A stretch of DNA of 64,000 nucleotides from JBGLNL01 sp964548045 (GTDB lineage Bacteria > Chloroflexota > Dehalococcoidia > SZUA-161 > SpSt-899), in the NCBI GenBank assembly GCA_964548045.1, contig CAZJQZ010000001.1, forward strand, positions 10,920 through 74,919. The letters run 5' to 3'. Position numbers and translations under genes: made by a program. The notes beneath the pieces were generated by a model. The model was not told the origin of the DNA. It saw nothing but the letters and a program-made list of their open reading frames with translations, and did not search any database. Of this stretch, positions 53,101 to 61,792 are shown in pieces (positions within the stretch are counted from its first letter, which is position 1; the number at the start of each line of letters is the position of its first letter).

Positions 53101-54288
53101 CCGCGTCTGGGCCGTAATTTCGTTCTTAATAAGATCAGCACCGATGAAGCTTCCGATCAGATACCTTCCGGAACCGGTTACCCCTACCCCGGCTATCTTT
53201 GCATTATCACCCACCGCCGCATACAGGTTGCTTAACACCTGCTTGACAGCTTCCAGTGGTTGCCCGGCCGTCATGAGGTAACTCTTGGCCATAATAGTCT
53301 GCCCGGCCTCATCGAGTATGATACCCTTGGTGCTGGTAGAACCGACATCAATTCCCAAATATCCCTCGAATGGTTGATCGATCGTGGGGGGAACCCAGAC
53401 ATTGCTCTGCGAGTACCTCTCAAGTTTGGGCATGATGAAATATCGCTGCCCAAGTTCCTCTTCTTCCAGAATAACCACTTTCGATTGCGCCTGAGAATCC
53501 CTGGCCAGCAAAGCGCAACCCAGAGACTCAATATAGAGGTGATTATCGGGAACAGTTACCTCCGTTCGATGCTTGTTCCTGGCAGAAATAACTTCGTTGA
53601 AGGAACTGACCACAGCAGCATTAGCGGCAACTCCTCCGGTAAAGTAAACCGGTTCTTTGAAAGGGCCTTTCTTGAAGGAAGCCACCATCCGGGCTACGCT
53701 GTCCGAAAGGGAATAAAGTATGGATTCTATCGGTACCCCTTTTTGCTGAAGGTGGATCAGGTCAGTTTTGGCGAAGACGCTGCACCGGGCAGCGATTCGC
53801 GGGGGAGTGCCTTCAGCGCTTAAAGCAAGCCGGGCAAAATCCTCCAGACTGATCCCCAGCCGATATGCCTGCTGTTCCAGAAATCTGCCCGTGCCGGCAG
53901 CACAAAGGGGATTGGAGGCCACCTTCCACGGCTTCCTGAGCCCATCTTCAACCTCGACGACCATCGAAGTCTGCCCACCGACTTGAATGATGGTTCTGGC
54001 ATCAGGATGGGAAATGAGGAGCCCGGAGATAATGGCCAGAGGATCGCTATAGCTGGTCCAGTTCAGTTCTGAAGGAATGACCCCTTTGCCTGAACCCACG
54101 ACCCCGGCTGTGCCAATATCATCCAGATTTACCTTTTCTGCAAGGCGCGATAATAGCGCAATTACTGCTGATTTAGGCCCTGTTGTGACACGTTCAAAAT
54201 CGAGATGAATTACGCTTGAATCTTTATCTATCAGAGCCAGCTTGGCATCGACTGAACCAATATCTAATCCAAGAGAATAACGCTTCAT
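50155..54288 (-). CDS. Acyl-CoA dehydratase activase/2-hydroxyglutaryl-CoA dehydratase-related fusion protein
   Basis: A 1377-residue cytoplasmic protein. Two BadF/HgdC-type ATPase domains follow each other: SLGLDIGSVDAKLALID (from residue ~4) with cluster Cys in NPLCAAGTG (~128), and GIDVGSTSTKGIIL (~308) with NKACAAGTGSF (~432). Then come CNRCDNNCTI (~593), a DUF2229 region (VGVPRALLMYDFAPLLIGFL) and a C-terminal HgdB/C-like part with HGCMPGGIVAAM. Activases use ATP to push one electron into a dehydratase. This all-in-one form is widespread in anaerobes and its substrate is unknown. No dehydratase subunits adjoin it. It reads toward the convergent PKD gene. Confidence 0.88.
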   Translation of the reverse strand: MKRYSLGLDIGSVDAKLALIDKDSSVIHLDFERVTTGPKSAVIALLSRLAEKVNLDDIGTAGVVGSGKGVIPSELNWTSYSDPLAIISGLLISHPDARTIIQVGGQTSMVVEVEDGLRKPWKVASNPLCAAGTGRFLEQQAYRLGISLEDFARLALSAEGTPPRIAARCSVFAKTDLIHLQQKGVPIESILYSLSDSVARMVASFKKGPFKEPVYFTGGVAANAAVVSSFNEVISARNKHRTEVTVPDNHLYIESLGCALLARDSQAQSKVVILEEEELGQRYFIMPKLERYSQSNVWVPPTIDQPFEGYLGIDVGSTSTKGIILDEAGQTIMAKSYLMTAGQPLEAVKQVLSNLYAAVGDNAKIAGVGVTGSGRYLIGSFIGADLIKNEITAQTRAAEDLAPDADIIEIGGQDAKLVIKRNGVVVDYQMNKACAAGTGSFIDELAEMLGVQVTNGQFADLAFEAPYLIDLGSRCASFMGQAVASAQQEGVPLEIITASLASSIARNYLSKVVEMRRLGDEVVLTGAVFYNEAVVAAFQQLMEKTRLVVPKHKEVTGAIGSALLAKEEMAEGGSRFRGFQKLIEEEYELRTFTCNRCDNNCTISRLQMEGEPPTFYGSRCDLYDSTVSHEKKETAFDDREALLFAGYDPEAEGKLTVGVPRALLMYDFAPLLIGFLNELGVKTVFSNKTNRNVIERATELSYTDSCFPIKLLHGHTDNLQDVDHIIIPSFLRLGIKEGEENQKYACPLVQAAPFLIREALRLHEKLIVPLVDFSMGDKEVIDQFTRVARKMGFNRIKGKRAAKAGLAAQREFEKVREEHGRELLKQVQENNQIGVVIIARAYMAQDSGANLGIAEQLAQLGVVPIPLDYLPLSSVDISQYSDRPYWEYERKFIAGAHIVANTPHLYGLTLTNFGCGPNSIILNLVEDIIGSEPLGQLEIDEHAAEAGIVTRIEAFVDTIKGFDRSGQARTITKDIYRSAELLNHSKGIILLPRMCPHAEVMAAAFNAYGVEAVALPPANENNLLYSNKFTSGKECLPYRVTLGDFLKLYYENGHNLDLSKVEGFMAGAYGPCRLGKYAPEQGVVLKEIGFDLPIRTSVSNNAYRDWGLGVAFERFMWKGIVAYDHLQKLLWRSRPYEASRGMADEAFNELTGAVSERISRRESYDDILRDAVPKFKALIDSAIPRKPLVGINGEIFLRSNDFSNNHLVRNCEEAGLEVVVSPFGEWIKYLALRNIEDGISNRQGMKIIKGYIRRKIQFRDESSVLSNFGHLVDVEEPTIEEILDFTKAHLSPRCGSEAVLSVGTGLEWMVNPQFAGVISVMPHGCMPGGIVAAMSESLSVDYNKPWISLTYDGSMESNNLVKIHNFAEILRFSGNGA

Positions 54289-54460
54289 TTTACTGTAATT
54301 CTATCACAAGTCAGGAGGTTTTTGTACAACTGAAATCAGGTCCGTTTTTTGTGTGGGAAGTAGATATTGACACCCCGAGAATATTGATATAAAATGAAGC
54401 ACCTTAAAAAACTGTCGGAGTAAGTTACCCAAATATTCACAATTGAATATTTACCGCTAA

Positions 54461-54559
54461 GGAACCTCTGAATAAGAGTGACTTCGGGGGCCTGGGGGTG
54501 TTCCCCGGCTATAAAATTCCCCCAAGATTGGGGAATAAAGGGGGTTGATCAGAGGTTCC
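54461..54559. repeat. Inverted-repeat element, copy 1 (MITE-like)
   Basis: A 99-bp segment bounded by the 11-bp inverted repeat GGAACCTCTGA / TCAGAGGTTCC. The inside is full of G and C runs and has no coding capacity. A second, weaker copy of the same length lies at 61389-61488. Size, perfect ends and gene-free location suit a miniature element. Confidence 0.65.
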
Positions 54560-54926
54560 CTAACAATATATGTAATGAGAAGGGAATTTGGTCAAAGCAC
54601 TTTCACAGCAGGTCTGGCAATAGCTGCGTAATAGCTATGACCTCCTTTTTGTTTGCGCTCGAATATGCACCAGAAATAGCTCAGATTGCCCCAAGAATAT
54701 TTACCTAGAATAATGTTATAGCTTTTACTTATACTTCATTGCAGGCCAAAAATAGAAGAAACTATAATTCAATGTCATTCTCGTGAAAGTACCCGACGCG
54801 CCAAAGCCATCCTTCACTAAGTTCTGGCTGACGCAGCCACTCAGGCAACGGAGACGGCCGGAATGACATATCATATTTGGTTGCCGGTTTAATAGTTACA
54901 GTCTGATGATCGAAAGCAGATAGCGT
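54560..54926. other. Gene-free stretch before the PAS kinase
   Basis: With the 170 bp before the repeat element, this forms a 640-bp gap between divergent genes. It contains a small hairpin (AATAGCT/AGCTATT-like, near 54620-54655) followed by T residues, and on the minus strand a short frame ending in ELSEGWLWRVGYFHENDIEL that looks like a protein tail. No complete gene seen. Confidence 0.5.
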
Positions 54927-57668
54927 ATGCAGGATAAATCCAAAACGAAAGCCCAACTCTCCGATGAGCTGACCAAGGCGCGGCAATGGTCTGCTCAATG
55001 GGAAGCTGCTGATATCAGCCAGAAACAGGCGGAAAAAGCTCTGCGTGAAAGCGAAGCAAGATACCGCTCAATAGCCGAAGCCTCAATAGAAGGCATATAT
55101 CAGGTAGATTCCTCCGGCAACTACATTTTCGTCAATAAAGCCTATTGCAACATTCTTGGATACAAAAAAGAAGAACTGCTGGGCAATCATTACTACATGG
55201 TCGTTCCTAAGAAGAGTATCCCTATGGCAGCGCAAATCACAAAAGATACCAGAGAGGGCATATCCCAGAGTGGCGAGTTTGAGCTCGAACACAAGCTGGG
55301 GCATAGAGTGCCGTTATATTTCAGTATGGTAGCATTGGAGATACCGGGAGAAGAAAACGGTTACACCGGAATAATTCACGATATTACCGAGCTCAAGCGG
55401 TGGGAAGCAGAATTCAAAGAATACCGTGATCATCTCGAAAATATGGTGGAAGAGCGCACCCGGGAAATTCGGGAGAGCGAAGATAGATTCAATGCCTTCA
55501 TGGAGAATATCCCGGCAGCCGTTTTTATGAGGGATAAACAACACCGGTGCGTTTATCTGAACTCATACTACAATGAAATGCTGGGAAGCGACATCAAAAG
55601 GCTTGGCAAACGTGCAGATGAACATCTCACACGGGCAGCAGCAAAGGCAGTAATCGCCGATGACCGGGATGTTCTTGCAGGAAATCAGGTGAAAAAAGAA
55701 GTAACTATTACTGATACTACCGGCAACACCCGCATTTTTGAAACGCACAAGTTTCCCATCCCGTGGAAAGGCAGGCCCATGGTGGGCGGGTTTTTGCTGG
55801 ATATCACCGAGCACAAACAGACAGAGGAAGCACTGCGCGAGAGTGAGGAGCGCTACAGAATCCTTGCAGATAAGAACCCCCACGGAATCCAAGCAATCGA
55901 CCAGACCGGTATCATTACTTACGTCAATCCCGCCTATCAAGAGATGCTTGGTTACACCAAGGAAGAATTACTGGGAAAACATGTTACTGATCTACTTGAG
56001 CCTGCTTCGAAGCGCCCCGAACTGCGTGAGTACCTGCTCCTGCTGGTCAAGGAACAGCCAGAGCCGACGACCTACTACCAGCAGAACCGGAGAAAGGATG
56101 GCGAAGTCATTGAGCAAGCGGTTAGCTGGAACTACAACCGGGATGGTGAAGGGAAGGTAATTGGTTTCATATCCATTATCACCAACGTCACCGAGCGCAA
56201 GCGGGCAGAAGAGGCACTGCGGGAAAGCGAGGAGAAGTATCGAACTATCTATGACAACGCTCAGGTTGGATTATATCGGTCCAGGCTTAGCGACGGCAAG
56301 ATGATAATAGTGAATCGTCGGATGGCCGAGATGTTCGGCTATGATAGCCCGGAAGCCTGCGCCTCGGATTACGTTGCCTCGGAACATTATGTTGACCCGG
56401 AAGCAAGGGGAAAGTTGCTGGCGATTATGCGCGAACACGGCAAGTTCAACAATTTTGAGGCGCTCGTAACAAAACGCGATGGTTCCCCCATCTGGATTCA
56501 GTACTCTGGAATACTATTCCCCGAAATGGGCTTTTTTGAGGGAGTGGCAACGGACATCACCGAACGCAAGCAGGCGGAAGAGGCACTGAAAGAAAGCGAA
56601 GAGAAATTCCGCAACGTGGTGGAAAGGGCCAATGACGCCATCGTTGTTATTCAGGACAGTCTGATTAAATACATAAATCCGCAAGTGCGGGAAATGCTCG
56701 GTTATCTTCCCGAAGATGTCATCGGCTCTTCAATGGTTGACCACATCTATCCCGATGAACGGAAAAGAGTACTCGATATTTACCGGCGCCGTATGGCAGG
56801 GAAAAAGGTTCCGCAATTGTACGAGTCCGCTCTGAACCATAAAGACGGCAGCAGAGTGGAAATTGAAATAAGCGGGGGATTGGTCGATTACCAGGGGAAA
56901 CCTGCCGACCTGATCATTGCCCGGGATATCAGTGAACGCAAGCAACTGGAAAAGGAAACGGCCCGGACCATGGAACTGGAGCATATGGAACGCATGCGCC
57001 GGGAAATAATAGCCAGTGTCTCCCACGAATTGCGCACCCCGCTCACGGCCATCAAGGGGCTGGCCGATACGCTGATTCAGCCTGACGTTAAGTGGGATGA
57101 TAAAACTCAGCTCGACTTTCTGCAAACAATCAATCGTGAGGCAGATGTGCTTACCCATCTCATCGAAGACCTGGTGGAGATGTCACAGATAGAAGCAGGC
57201 GTGATGAAAATGAACAAGTCAGCAAATCAAATATCCGATATTGTCCACCTGATTTTACATCAGGTGAACATCCTGACCGACAAGCACAAATTTGAAATCG
57301 ATATTCCCCCTGACCTGCCCCATATCTACGCGGATGAGGTACGCATCAGCGAGGTCATCACCAACCTGATATCAAACGCAGTAGCTTATTCCCCGGAAGG
57401 CACACGCATCATATTGAAAGCAACCGGAACTGACAAAAAAATCACAGTAAGTGTTACTGATCAGGGAATAGGCATTCCCGCAGAGCACCAGGAAAAGGTT
57501 TTTAACCGGTTCTATCGGCTGGAGAGCGGGGTGGCTCATCGCAGGGGAGGCTCCGGTCTGGGGCTGGCAATCTGCAAATCAATTGTGAAAAATCACGAAG
57601 GCTGGATATGGGTGGACAGCGAACCGGGCCAGGGTTCGACGTTTAGCTTCAGCCTGCCGGCTGTTTGA
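54927..57668 (+). CDS. Multi-PAS sensor histidine kinase
   Basis: A 913-residue cytoplasmic kinase without membrane segments. Five PAS domains follow one another (beginning around 42, 188, 300, 425 and 550), each ending in a D-I-T-E/S-R-K-type linker. Then HisKA with SHELRTPLTAIKG (His700) and an HATPase domain with EVITNLISNAVAYSPEG (N box), DQGIGIP (G1) and GGSGLGLAICK (G2). It should autophosphorylate and pass phosphate to a response regulator; none is adjacent, so it is an orphan. PAS domains may bind redox cofactors or small ligands, but no haem or flavin motif is evident. The Shine-Dalgarno is weak. Confidence 0.92.
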   Translation: MQDKSKTKAQLSDELTKARQWSAQWEAADISQKQAEKALRESEARYRSIAEASIEGIYQVDSSGNYIFVNKAYCNILGYKKEELLGNHYYMVVPKKSIPMAAQITKDTREGISQSGEFELEHKLGHRVPLYFSMVALEIPGEENGYTGIIHDITELKRWEAEFKEYRDHLENMVEERTREIRESEDRFNAFMENIPAAVFMRDKQHRCVYLNSYYNEMLGSDIKRLGKRADEHLTRAAAKAVIADDRDVLAGNQVKKEVTITDTTGNTRIFETHKFPIPWKGRPMVGGFLLDITEHKQTEEALRESEERYRILADKNPHGIQAIDQTGIITYVNPAYQEMLGYTKEELLGKHVTDLLEPASKRPELREYLLLLVKEQPEPTTYYQQNRRKDGEVIEQAVSWNYNRDGEGKVIGFISIITNVTERKRAEEALRESEEKYRTIYDNAQVGLYRSRLSDGKMIIVNRRMAEMFGYDSPEACASDYVASEHYVDPEARGKLLAIMREHGKFNNFEALVTKRDGSPIWIQYSGILFPEMGFFEGVATDITERKQAEEALKESEEKFRNVVERANDAIVVIQDSLIKYINPQVREMLGYLPEDVIGSSMVDHIYPDERKRVLDIYRRRMAGKKVPQLYESALNHKDGSRVEIEISGGLVDYQGKPADLIIARDISERKQLEKETARTMELEHMERMRREIIASVSHELRTPLTAIKGLADTLIQPDVKWDDKTQLDFLQTINREADVLTHLIEDLVEMSQIEAGVMKMNKSANQISDIVHLILHQVNILTDKHKFEIDIPPDLPHIYADEVRISEVITNLISNAVAYSPEGTRIILKATGTDKKITVSVTDQGIGIPAEHQEKVFNRFYRLESGVAHRRGGSGLGLAICKSIVKNHEGWIWVDSEPGQGSTFSFSLPAV

Positions 57669-57757
57669 AAATACCAGCCAAAAATCCCCAAATCCATCTG
57701 TATGTATCGGGGTATAAACCCCAACCTGCGGTTGAGGCAAGGCCCTACTCTGCTGCA

Positions 57758-57786
57758 TTGAAGCGGTTGCCGTACCCATGTATACT
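57758..57786 (+). promoter_or_regulatory. Promoter of the SDR-lipoprotein pair
   Basis: TTGAAG and TATACT with a 17-bp spacer, 35 bp before the SDR gene ATG, which follows CAGGAGA. Confidence 0.75.
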
Positions 57787-57821
57787 AAGTAACAACATCC
57801 TAAATCAGGAGACATAACTAC

Positions 57822-59318
57822 ATGGCAAAGAAAACCGTGTTTATAACCGGAACCACAGGTTCAATGGGCAATGCCGGATTTCAGGAACTGCTCAATAGAA
57901 GAGACCGATTCGATATCGTAACCCTGGCCAGGCCCTCGCAGAAAAACAAAAAAATTATGGCCAGATATCTCAATGAACCGGGAGTAAAAATCGTCTGGGG
58001 AGACCTGACCAATTATGACGATGTTCTCCAATGCGTGACCGGGGCCGATTACGTGCTGCATCCAGCAGCATTCATCGCTCCCGCAGCAGATCACGACCCT
58101 GATACAGCGTGGAAGATCAATGCAGGTTCCGCCGAAAACATAGTCAAGGCTATCAAGTCACAACCCGATCCCGATAGCATCAAGCTGGTCAATATTGGTT
58201 CGGTTGCAATGACCGGAGACAGGCTTCCACCCATCCACATGGGAAGAACCGGCGATCCTCTTAAACCCAGTATATATGATGCTTATGCAACATCGAAAAT
58301 AGCAGCGGAAAAAACCGTGGTTGAATCCGGACTTAAATACTGGGTTTCCTGCCGACAGACTTACATCGCTATTCCAGATACGATGTCATTGATGGATCCC
58401 ATCATGTTCCATCAGCCCATTAACACACACATCGAATTTTGCACCCCATTTGATGCCGGACGGCTTCTCGCCAACGCCTGTGAAGATGACGTCCCCGAAG
58501 AATTCTGGCGCGGAATCTATAACATAGGTGGTGGACCGGAATGCCGGGTAGTATTCATCGACTACATGGGCGAAGTCTTTAAAAGGCTGGGAATCGGAGA
58601 TTATACCAAACTAATGGACCGCAACTGGTTCGCCTTGAGGAATTTCCACTGCCAGTGGTTTGAAGATTCCCACGTTCTTGACGATTTTCTTCACTACCGT
58701 CAGGATACTCTGCAAAGCCATATCCAGCAAGTAATTGACAATGCTTCATGGCAAGTAAAACTGGCAGGTATGCCCATAATTAAAAACTTGATTCCAAAAT
58801 CGCTGGTTAAAAAATTCGTGATGAAACCCATGACCACAAGCAAAGACGGCACCATTAACTGGATTAATAACAACATTGAAGGCAGGATCACTTCATTTTT
58901 TAAGTCAAAAGATGAATGGGCCAAAATCCTGGATTGGGAACCGCATAAACCGTTGAGATGCGAGGAATACACCCGACTGGACCACGGTTACGATGAGAAT
59001 AAACCGAAAACGGAACTTGACATCGAGGATATGAAAGGCGCAGCCAAATTCCGTGGCGGTGAATTTCTTTCTGAAAACATGACAAAAGGCGACCTGACCA
59101 CCAAACTTCAATGGCGCTGCGCTTTCGGTCACGAATTTGAAGCCAGCCCAACGTTGGTGCTAATGGCAGGACACTGGTGCCCCGAATGCACACCTCCTCC
59201 CTGGAATTTTGACGAAATAGCCAAGGTAAATCCTTTCTTTGCCCAGGTATGGTATCCAAATCATGAAAAAACCGAATGTTGCTTCTACGATGAACGCTGT
59301 TTCGAAGATATTCTGTAA
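57822..59318 (+). CDS. NAD-dependent epimerase/dehydratase with C-terminal zinc-finger-like domain
   Basis: Residues ~1-330 are an extended short-chain dehydrogenase: FITGTTGSMGNAGF is the nucleotide-binding glycine motif and YATSKIAAEK the catalytic Tyr-x3-Lys, with Asp/Asn sites in LHPAAFIAP. Residues ~420-480 form a separate unit, RCAFGHEFEASPTLVLM and WCPEC, in the style of a treble-clef zinc finger (C...GH...CxxC). Such fusions exist in other anaerobes without assigned function. The enzyme could act on a sugar nucleotide or small alcohol in the cytoplasm. A lipoprotein gene follows 41 bp later and may be co-expressed. Confidence 0.82.
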   Translation: MAKKTVFITGTTGSMGNAGFQELLNRRDRFDIVTLARPSQKNKKIMARYLNEPGVKIVWGDLTNYDDVLQCVTGADYVLHPAAFIAPAADHDPDTAWKINAGSAENIVKAIKSQPDPDSIKLVNIGSVAMTGDRLPPIHMGRTGDPLKPSIYDAYATSKIAAEKTVVESGLKYWVSCRQTYIAIPDTMSLMDPIMFHQPINTHIEFCTPFDAGRLLANACEDDVPEEFWRGIYNIGGGPECRVVFIDYMGEVFKRLGIGDYTKLMDRNWFALRNFHCQWFEDSHVLDDFLHYRQDTLQSHIQQVIDNASWQVKLAGMPIIKNLIPKSLVKKFVMKPMTTSKDGTINWINNNIEGRITSFFKSKDEWAKILDWEPHKPLRCEEYTRLDHGYDENKPKTELDIEDMKGAAKFRGGEFLSENMTKGDLTTKLQWRCAFGHEFEASPTLVLMAGHWCPECTPPPWNFDEIAKVNPFFAQVWYPNHEKTECCFYDERCFEDIL

Positions 59319-59359
59319 GCATTGATCCCGCACTCCAAATTTGAGAATGAGGTAAAAAG

Positions 59360-60910
59360 ATGAAATCAGCGATATGGATTATGATAATACTCCTTCTGGC
59401 ATCAACCCTGCTGGTTGCCTGCAGTGATAATGAAGGAGAAACTCCTTCCCCGACATCTGCTATTACACCAGCACCTACTGCCAGTATCGAACCAACGGAA
59501 GAACCGCAGATTGGTATACCTCATCTCCCGGTACCGCAGCATCCGTTCCTGGCGCCCAACGGCAAATCCAGTATGCATAACGATGCCTACATGACGGATA
59601 CTTATGAGATCAGCGGACCCCTTAATATCAATCCCGAAACCATCTATCAAAGCTATGCTGAAGGCCCCAACACCTGTGCTACTATCAGCTTTGATTCACA
59701 GAATCGCATATTGGCTACCGCCGCAGCTATGCTGGGCTATACCATCGTAATGATAGACCCTGATACCCTGGATATAATGGCATCTTATCCCCTTCCTCCT
59801 CGCGACCATAGAGACCCGCTGTTTCCCTATGGGGACACGTCCGGTGCAACATATTTTGTCCTTGACTCTCAGGACCACCTTTTATTCACCGATGCTGAAA
59901 ACGCCATCCAGATAGTCAAATACAGCGATGAAAAAGGTGAATTCGAGCAATTACAGAGATATGATCTTTCGGAGTATGTGGTACCAATGGAATCGCCCGC
60001 CAGCGACCACGTTCAGATGACCATCCCCGATTGGGGAAATGAGTACCTGTGGTTTTCTACCCGTTACGGAATTGTGGGCACTGTTGATCGCGATACCAGC
60101 GAAGTTAAAACCATCGAACTGAAAGGCGAAGAACTGGAAAATTCTTTCGCTGTTGGCGAGGATGGAGTTTACATGATTTCGGATTATGCCATGTACCGCT
60201 TCAGCGCTGATGAAAGCGGAGTTCCGGTGATAGACTGGCGCACAGAATATGATCGCGGGACCAGGATAAAACCAAGTAACTTCAACCAGGGTTCAGGAAC
60301 AACACCACAACTGTTTGGCGAAATGGTGGCCATCGGTGATAACGCCGAACCGCAAATGCACGTTTTATTCCTCAAACGTTCCGATGGCAGCGAAGTGTGC
60401 CGGATTGCGGTATTCGATGAAGGGACAAGCACTACTGAAAATGCCCTTCCCGGCTTAGTACGTGAGGGACCGAACGGCCTCGAATATTCAGTGATAGTGG
60501 ATAACAACTACGGCATTCTGAGAGATAACATAATGCTTCCTGATGGATCATGGAAAAACCATGAGGGTGGACTTTGCCGGATTGATCTCATCCCGGATGG
60601 CAATGGCGGATACACTTGCGAGCAAGTCTGGAGGAACTCGGTGGAATCTTCCAATGTATTGCCCAAACTTTCGCTGGTCGATGGTTTGCTCTATGTATAC
60701 ACTTATGAAAAGGTCCCGGATAACGAGTACGATTACGACTGGTTCCTGACTGCTGTGGATTTTGAAACTGGTGACGTATCATTCAATATCTATACAGGAA
60801 GGGGAATGAAATATGCCAATTTCGGTCAGCCGATGTCTCTGGGCCCTGACGGCGAAGCATATCTGGGGACCATGCTTGGCCTGATATGCGTGAGAGATGG
60901 GATTCAATAG
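59360..60910 (+). CDS. Beta-propeller-like lipoprotein
   Basis: A 516-residue lipoprotein: signal peptide with lipobox LVAC at about residue 21, a Thr/Pro-rich linker, then a beta-rich body with repeated elements such as ISFDSQNRILATA, YFVLDSQDHLLFTD, FAVGEDGVYMISD and MSLGPDGEAYLGT. The spacing suggests propeller blades, though no named family was recognised. It would sit on the outer face of the membrane. It follows the SDR gene and likely shares its transcript; a joint role is possible but unsupported. Cannot be assigned an enzyme activity. Confidence 0.72.
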   Translation: MKSAIWIMIILLLASTLLVACSDNEGETPSPTSAITPAPTASIEPTEEPQIGIPHLPVPQHPFLAPNGKSSMHNDAYMTDTYEISGPLNINPETIYQSYAEGPNTCATISFDSQNRILATAAAMLGYTIVMIDPDTLDIMASYPLPPRDHRDPLFPYGDTSGATYFVLDSQDHLLFTDAENAIQIVKYSDEKGEFEQLQRYDLSEYVVPMESPASDHVQMTIPDWGNEYLWFSTRYGIVGTVDRDTSEVKTIELKGEELENSFAVGEDGVYMISDYAMYRFSADESGVPVIDWRTEYDRGTRIKPSNFNQGSGTTPQLFGEMVAIGDNAEPQMHVLFLKRSDGSEVCRIAVFDEGTSTTENALPGLVREGPNGLEYSVIVDNNYGILRDNIMLPDGSWKNHEGGLCRIDLIPDGNGGYTCEQVWRNSVESSNVLPKLSLVDGLLYVYTYEKVPDNEYDYDWFLTAVDFETGDVSFNIYTGRGMKYANFGQPMSLGPDGEAYLGTMLGLICVRDGIQ

Positions 60911-61026
60911 AAATAGCATGACCTCCGGGCAATTGATGGTTTGTTGGTTGCTGGTTAAATAGTCTTGGGCAAGTTACACAAATGATAGATAAAAGAAACC
61001 AAAGTGCAGATTTAGCGCACTCACCC

Positions 61027-61251
61027 CTATTTGAGTGATTTGACCTTCTTGCTGAGTTCCTGGGCTTTCCCATCATCCATCAATAACTTACCCGATGAAT
61101 AGCAATACTTTGCCAGTTCATCTAAGAAACTGGCATCCAGAGCCGATATTTCAATGTTCAAGTGCCTGGTAAGTTGTCTATCTATAAACTTTTGGGCGGC
61201 GGGACCCATGTATTGCTTGGTAACATCAACAACGTCATCATAAAGCGCCAT
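61027..61251 (-). CDS. Small 74-residue protein, paralog A
   Basis: MALYDDVVDVTKQYMGPAAQ... ending in KVKSLK. It is the same length as the protein at 62413-62637 and shares about half of its residues, including YDDVV, GPA, QKF, DRQ, ELAK and SGK. It looks wholly helical and soluble. The family is unknown to me by function; similar sequences occur in related genomes. It has its own near-consensus promoter and GAAGAGG before the ATG. Being a duplicate of a gene next to a HAMP receptor suggests a signalling or adaptor role, but this is inference. Confidence 0.68.
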   Translation of the reverse strand: MALYDDVVDVTKQYMGPAAQKFIDRQLTRHLNIEISALDASFLDELAKYCYSSGKLLMDDGKAQELSKKVKSLK

Positions 61252-61277
61252 AATATACCTCTTCTTTTTAACTTCAG

Positions 61278-61306
61278 TATATATATTTTCCTCGAATGAC
61301 GCTCAA
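61278..61306 (-). promoter_or_regulatory. Promoter of the small-protein paralog A
   Basis: Minus-strand TTGAGC and TATATA with a 17-bp spacer, 26 bp before the ATG. Confidence 0.65.
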
Positions 61307-61388
61307 AGAGCTACTACACTAACCTTACAATTCTCTGGGGGTAAACCACCAAATTTAATGAGGAAATTAAGAAAACGCTGTTTATGAA

Positions 61389-61488
61389 GGAACTGCTGAA
61401 TAAGGAAAGACCACACCCGCCAAAATGAAATGGCAATGGGTTTGTGCCCACCGGAATTTTAATGAAGGTAGGATTAATCAGAAATCCC
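61389..61488. repeat. Inverted-repeat element, degenerate copy 2
   Basis: GGAACTGCTGAATAAGG at one end and TTAATCAGAAATCCC at the other mirror the ends of the element at 54461-54559 with several mismatches; the length (about 100 bp) is the same. The interior is diverged. Relationship is by eye and only moderately certain. Confidence 0.45.
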
Positions 61489-61500
61489 TGAAGAACACAA

Positions 61501-61535
61501 AAAGGCAGGGCCTCCTTTAGGAGCCACCTGCCTTT
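61501..61535 (-). terminator. Terminator after the HTH gene
   Basis: AAAGGCAGG pairs with CCTGCCTTT, with a second inner stem (GGCTCC/GGAGGCC) and a T-run on the minus strand. It lies 30 bp past the stop of the HTH gene. Confidence 0.8.
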
Positions 61536-61564
61536 CCTTAGTCCCGGGGGAAACTTTCCAATAC

Positions 61565-61771
61565 TTATTTTCGCCTGACTTTTGTTGCCTCAGCTTTGAT
61601 CGCTTTGACCTCTTTCTCAGTAAACAGACGCCACCCATTTCTATCTTTCAGCTCGACATCGCCGACGATCCCTTCCCGAATCCAGCGGAAAAGAGTCCCC
61701 CTGCTGATGCCCGCCATCTCGCATGCCTCGGAGGTTAGATAGTAATTCTTCCCATTTATATCTTTGGGCAT
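61565..61771 (-). CDS. Small helix-turn-helix (MerR/excisionase-like) DNA-binding protein
   Basis: A 68-residue protein: YYLTSEACEMAGISRGTLFRWIREG is the winged-helix HTH of the MerR/excisionase group, then a basic tail (VKAIKAEATKVRRK). No effector domain. It has a strong Shine-Dalgarno (AAGGAGG) and a terminator, so it is probably expressed. The region just before its start is a duplicate of the region after small protein B, and a broken copy of its own 5' end lies 600 bp away. It might regulate the neighbouring receptor module or be a mobile-element leftover. Confidence 0.8.
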   Translation of the reverse strand: MPKDINGKNYYLTSEACEMAGISRGTLFRWIREGIVGDVELKDRNGWRLFTEKEVKAIKAEATKVRRK

Positions 61772-61792
61772 TTTATCCTCCTTTTTCTTTAC

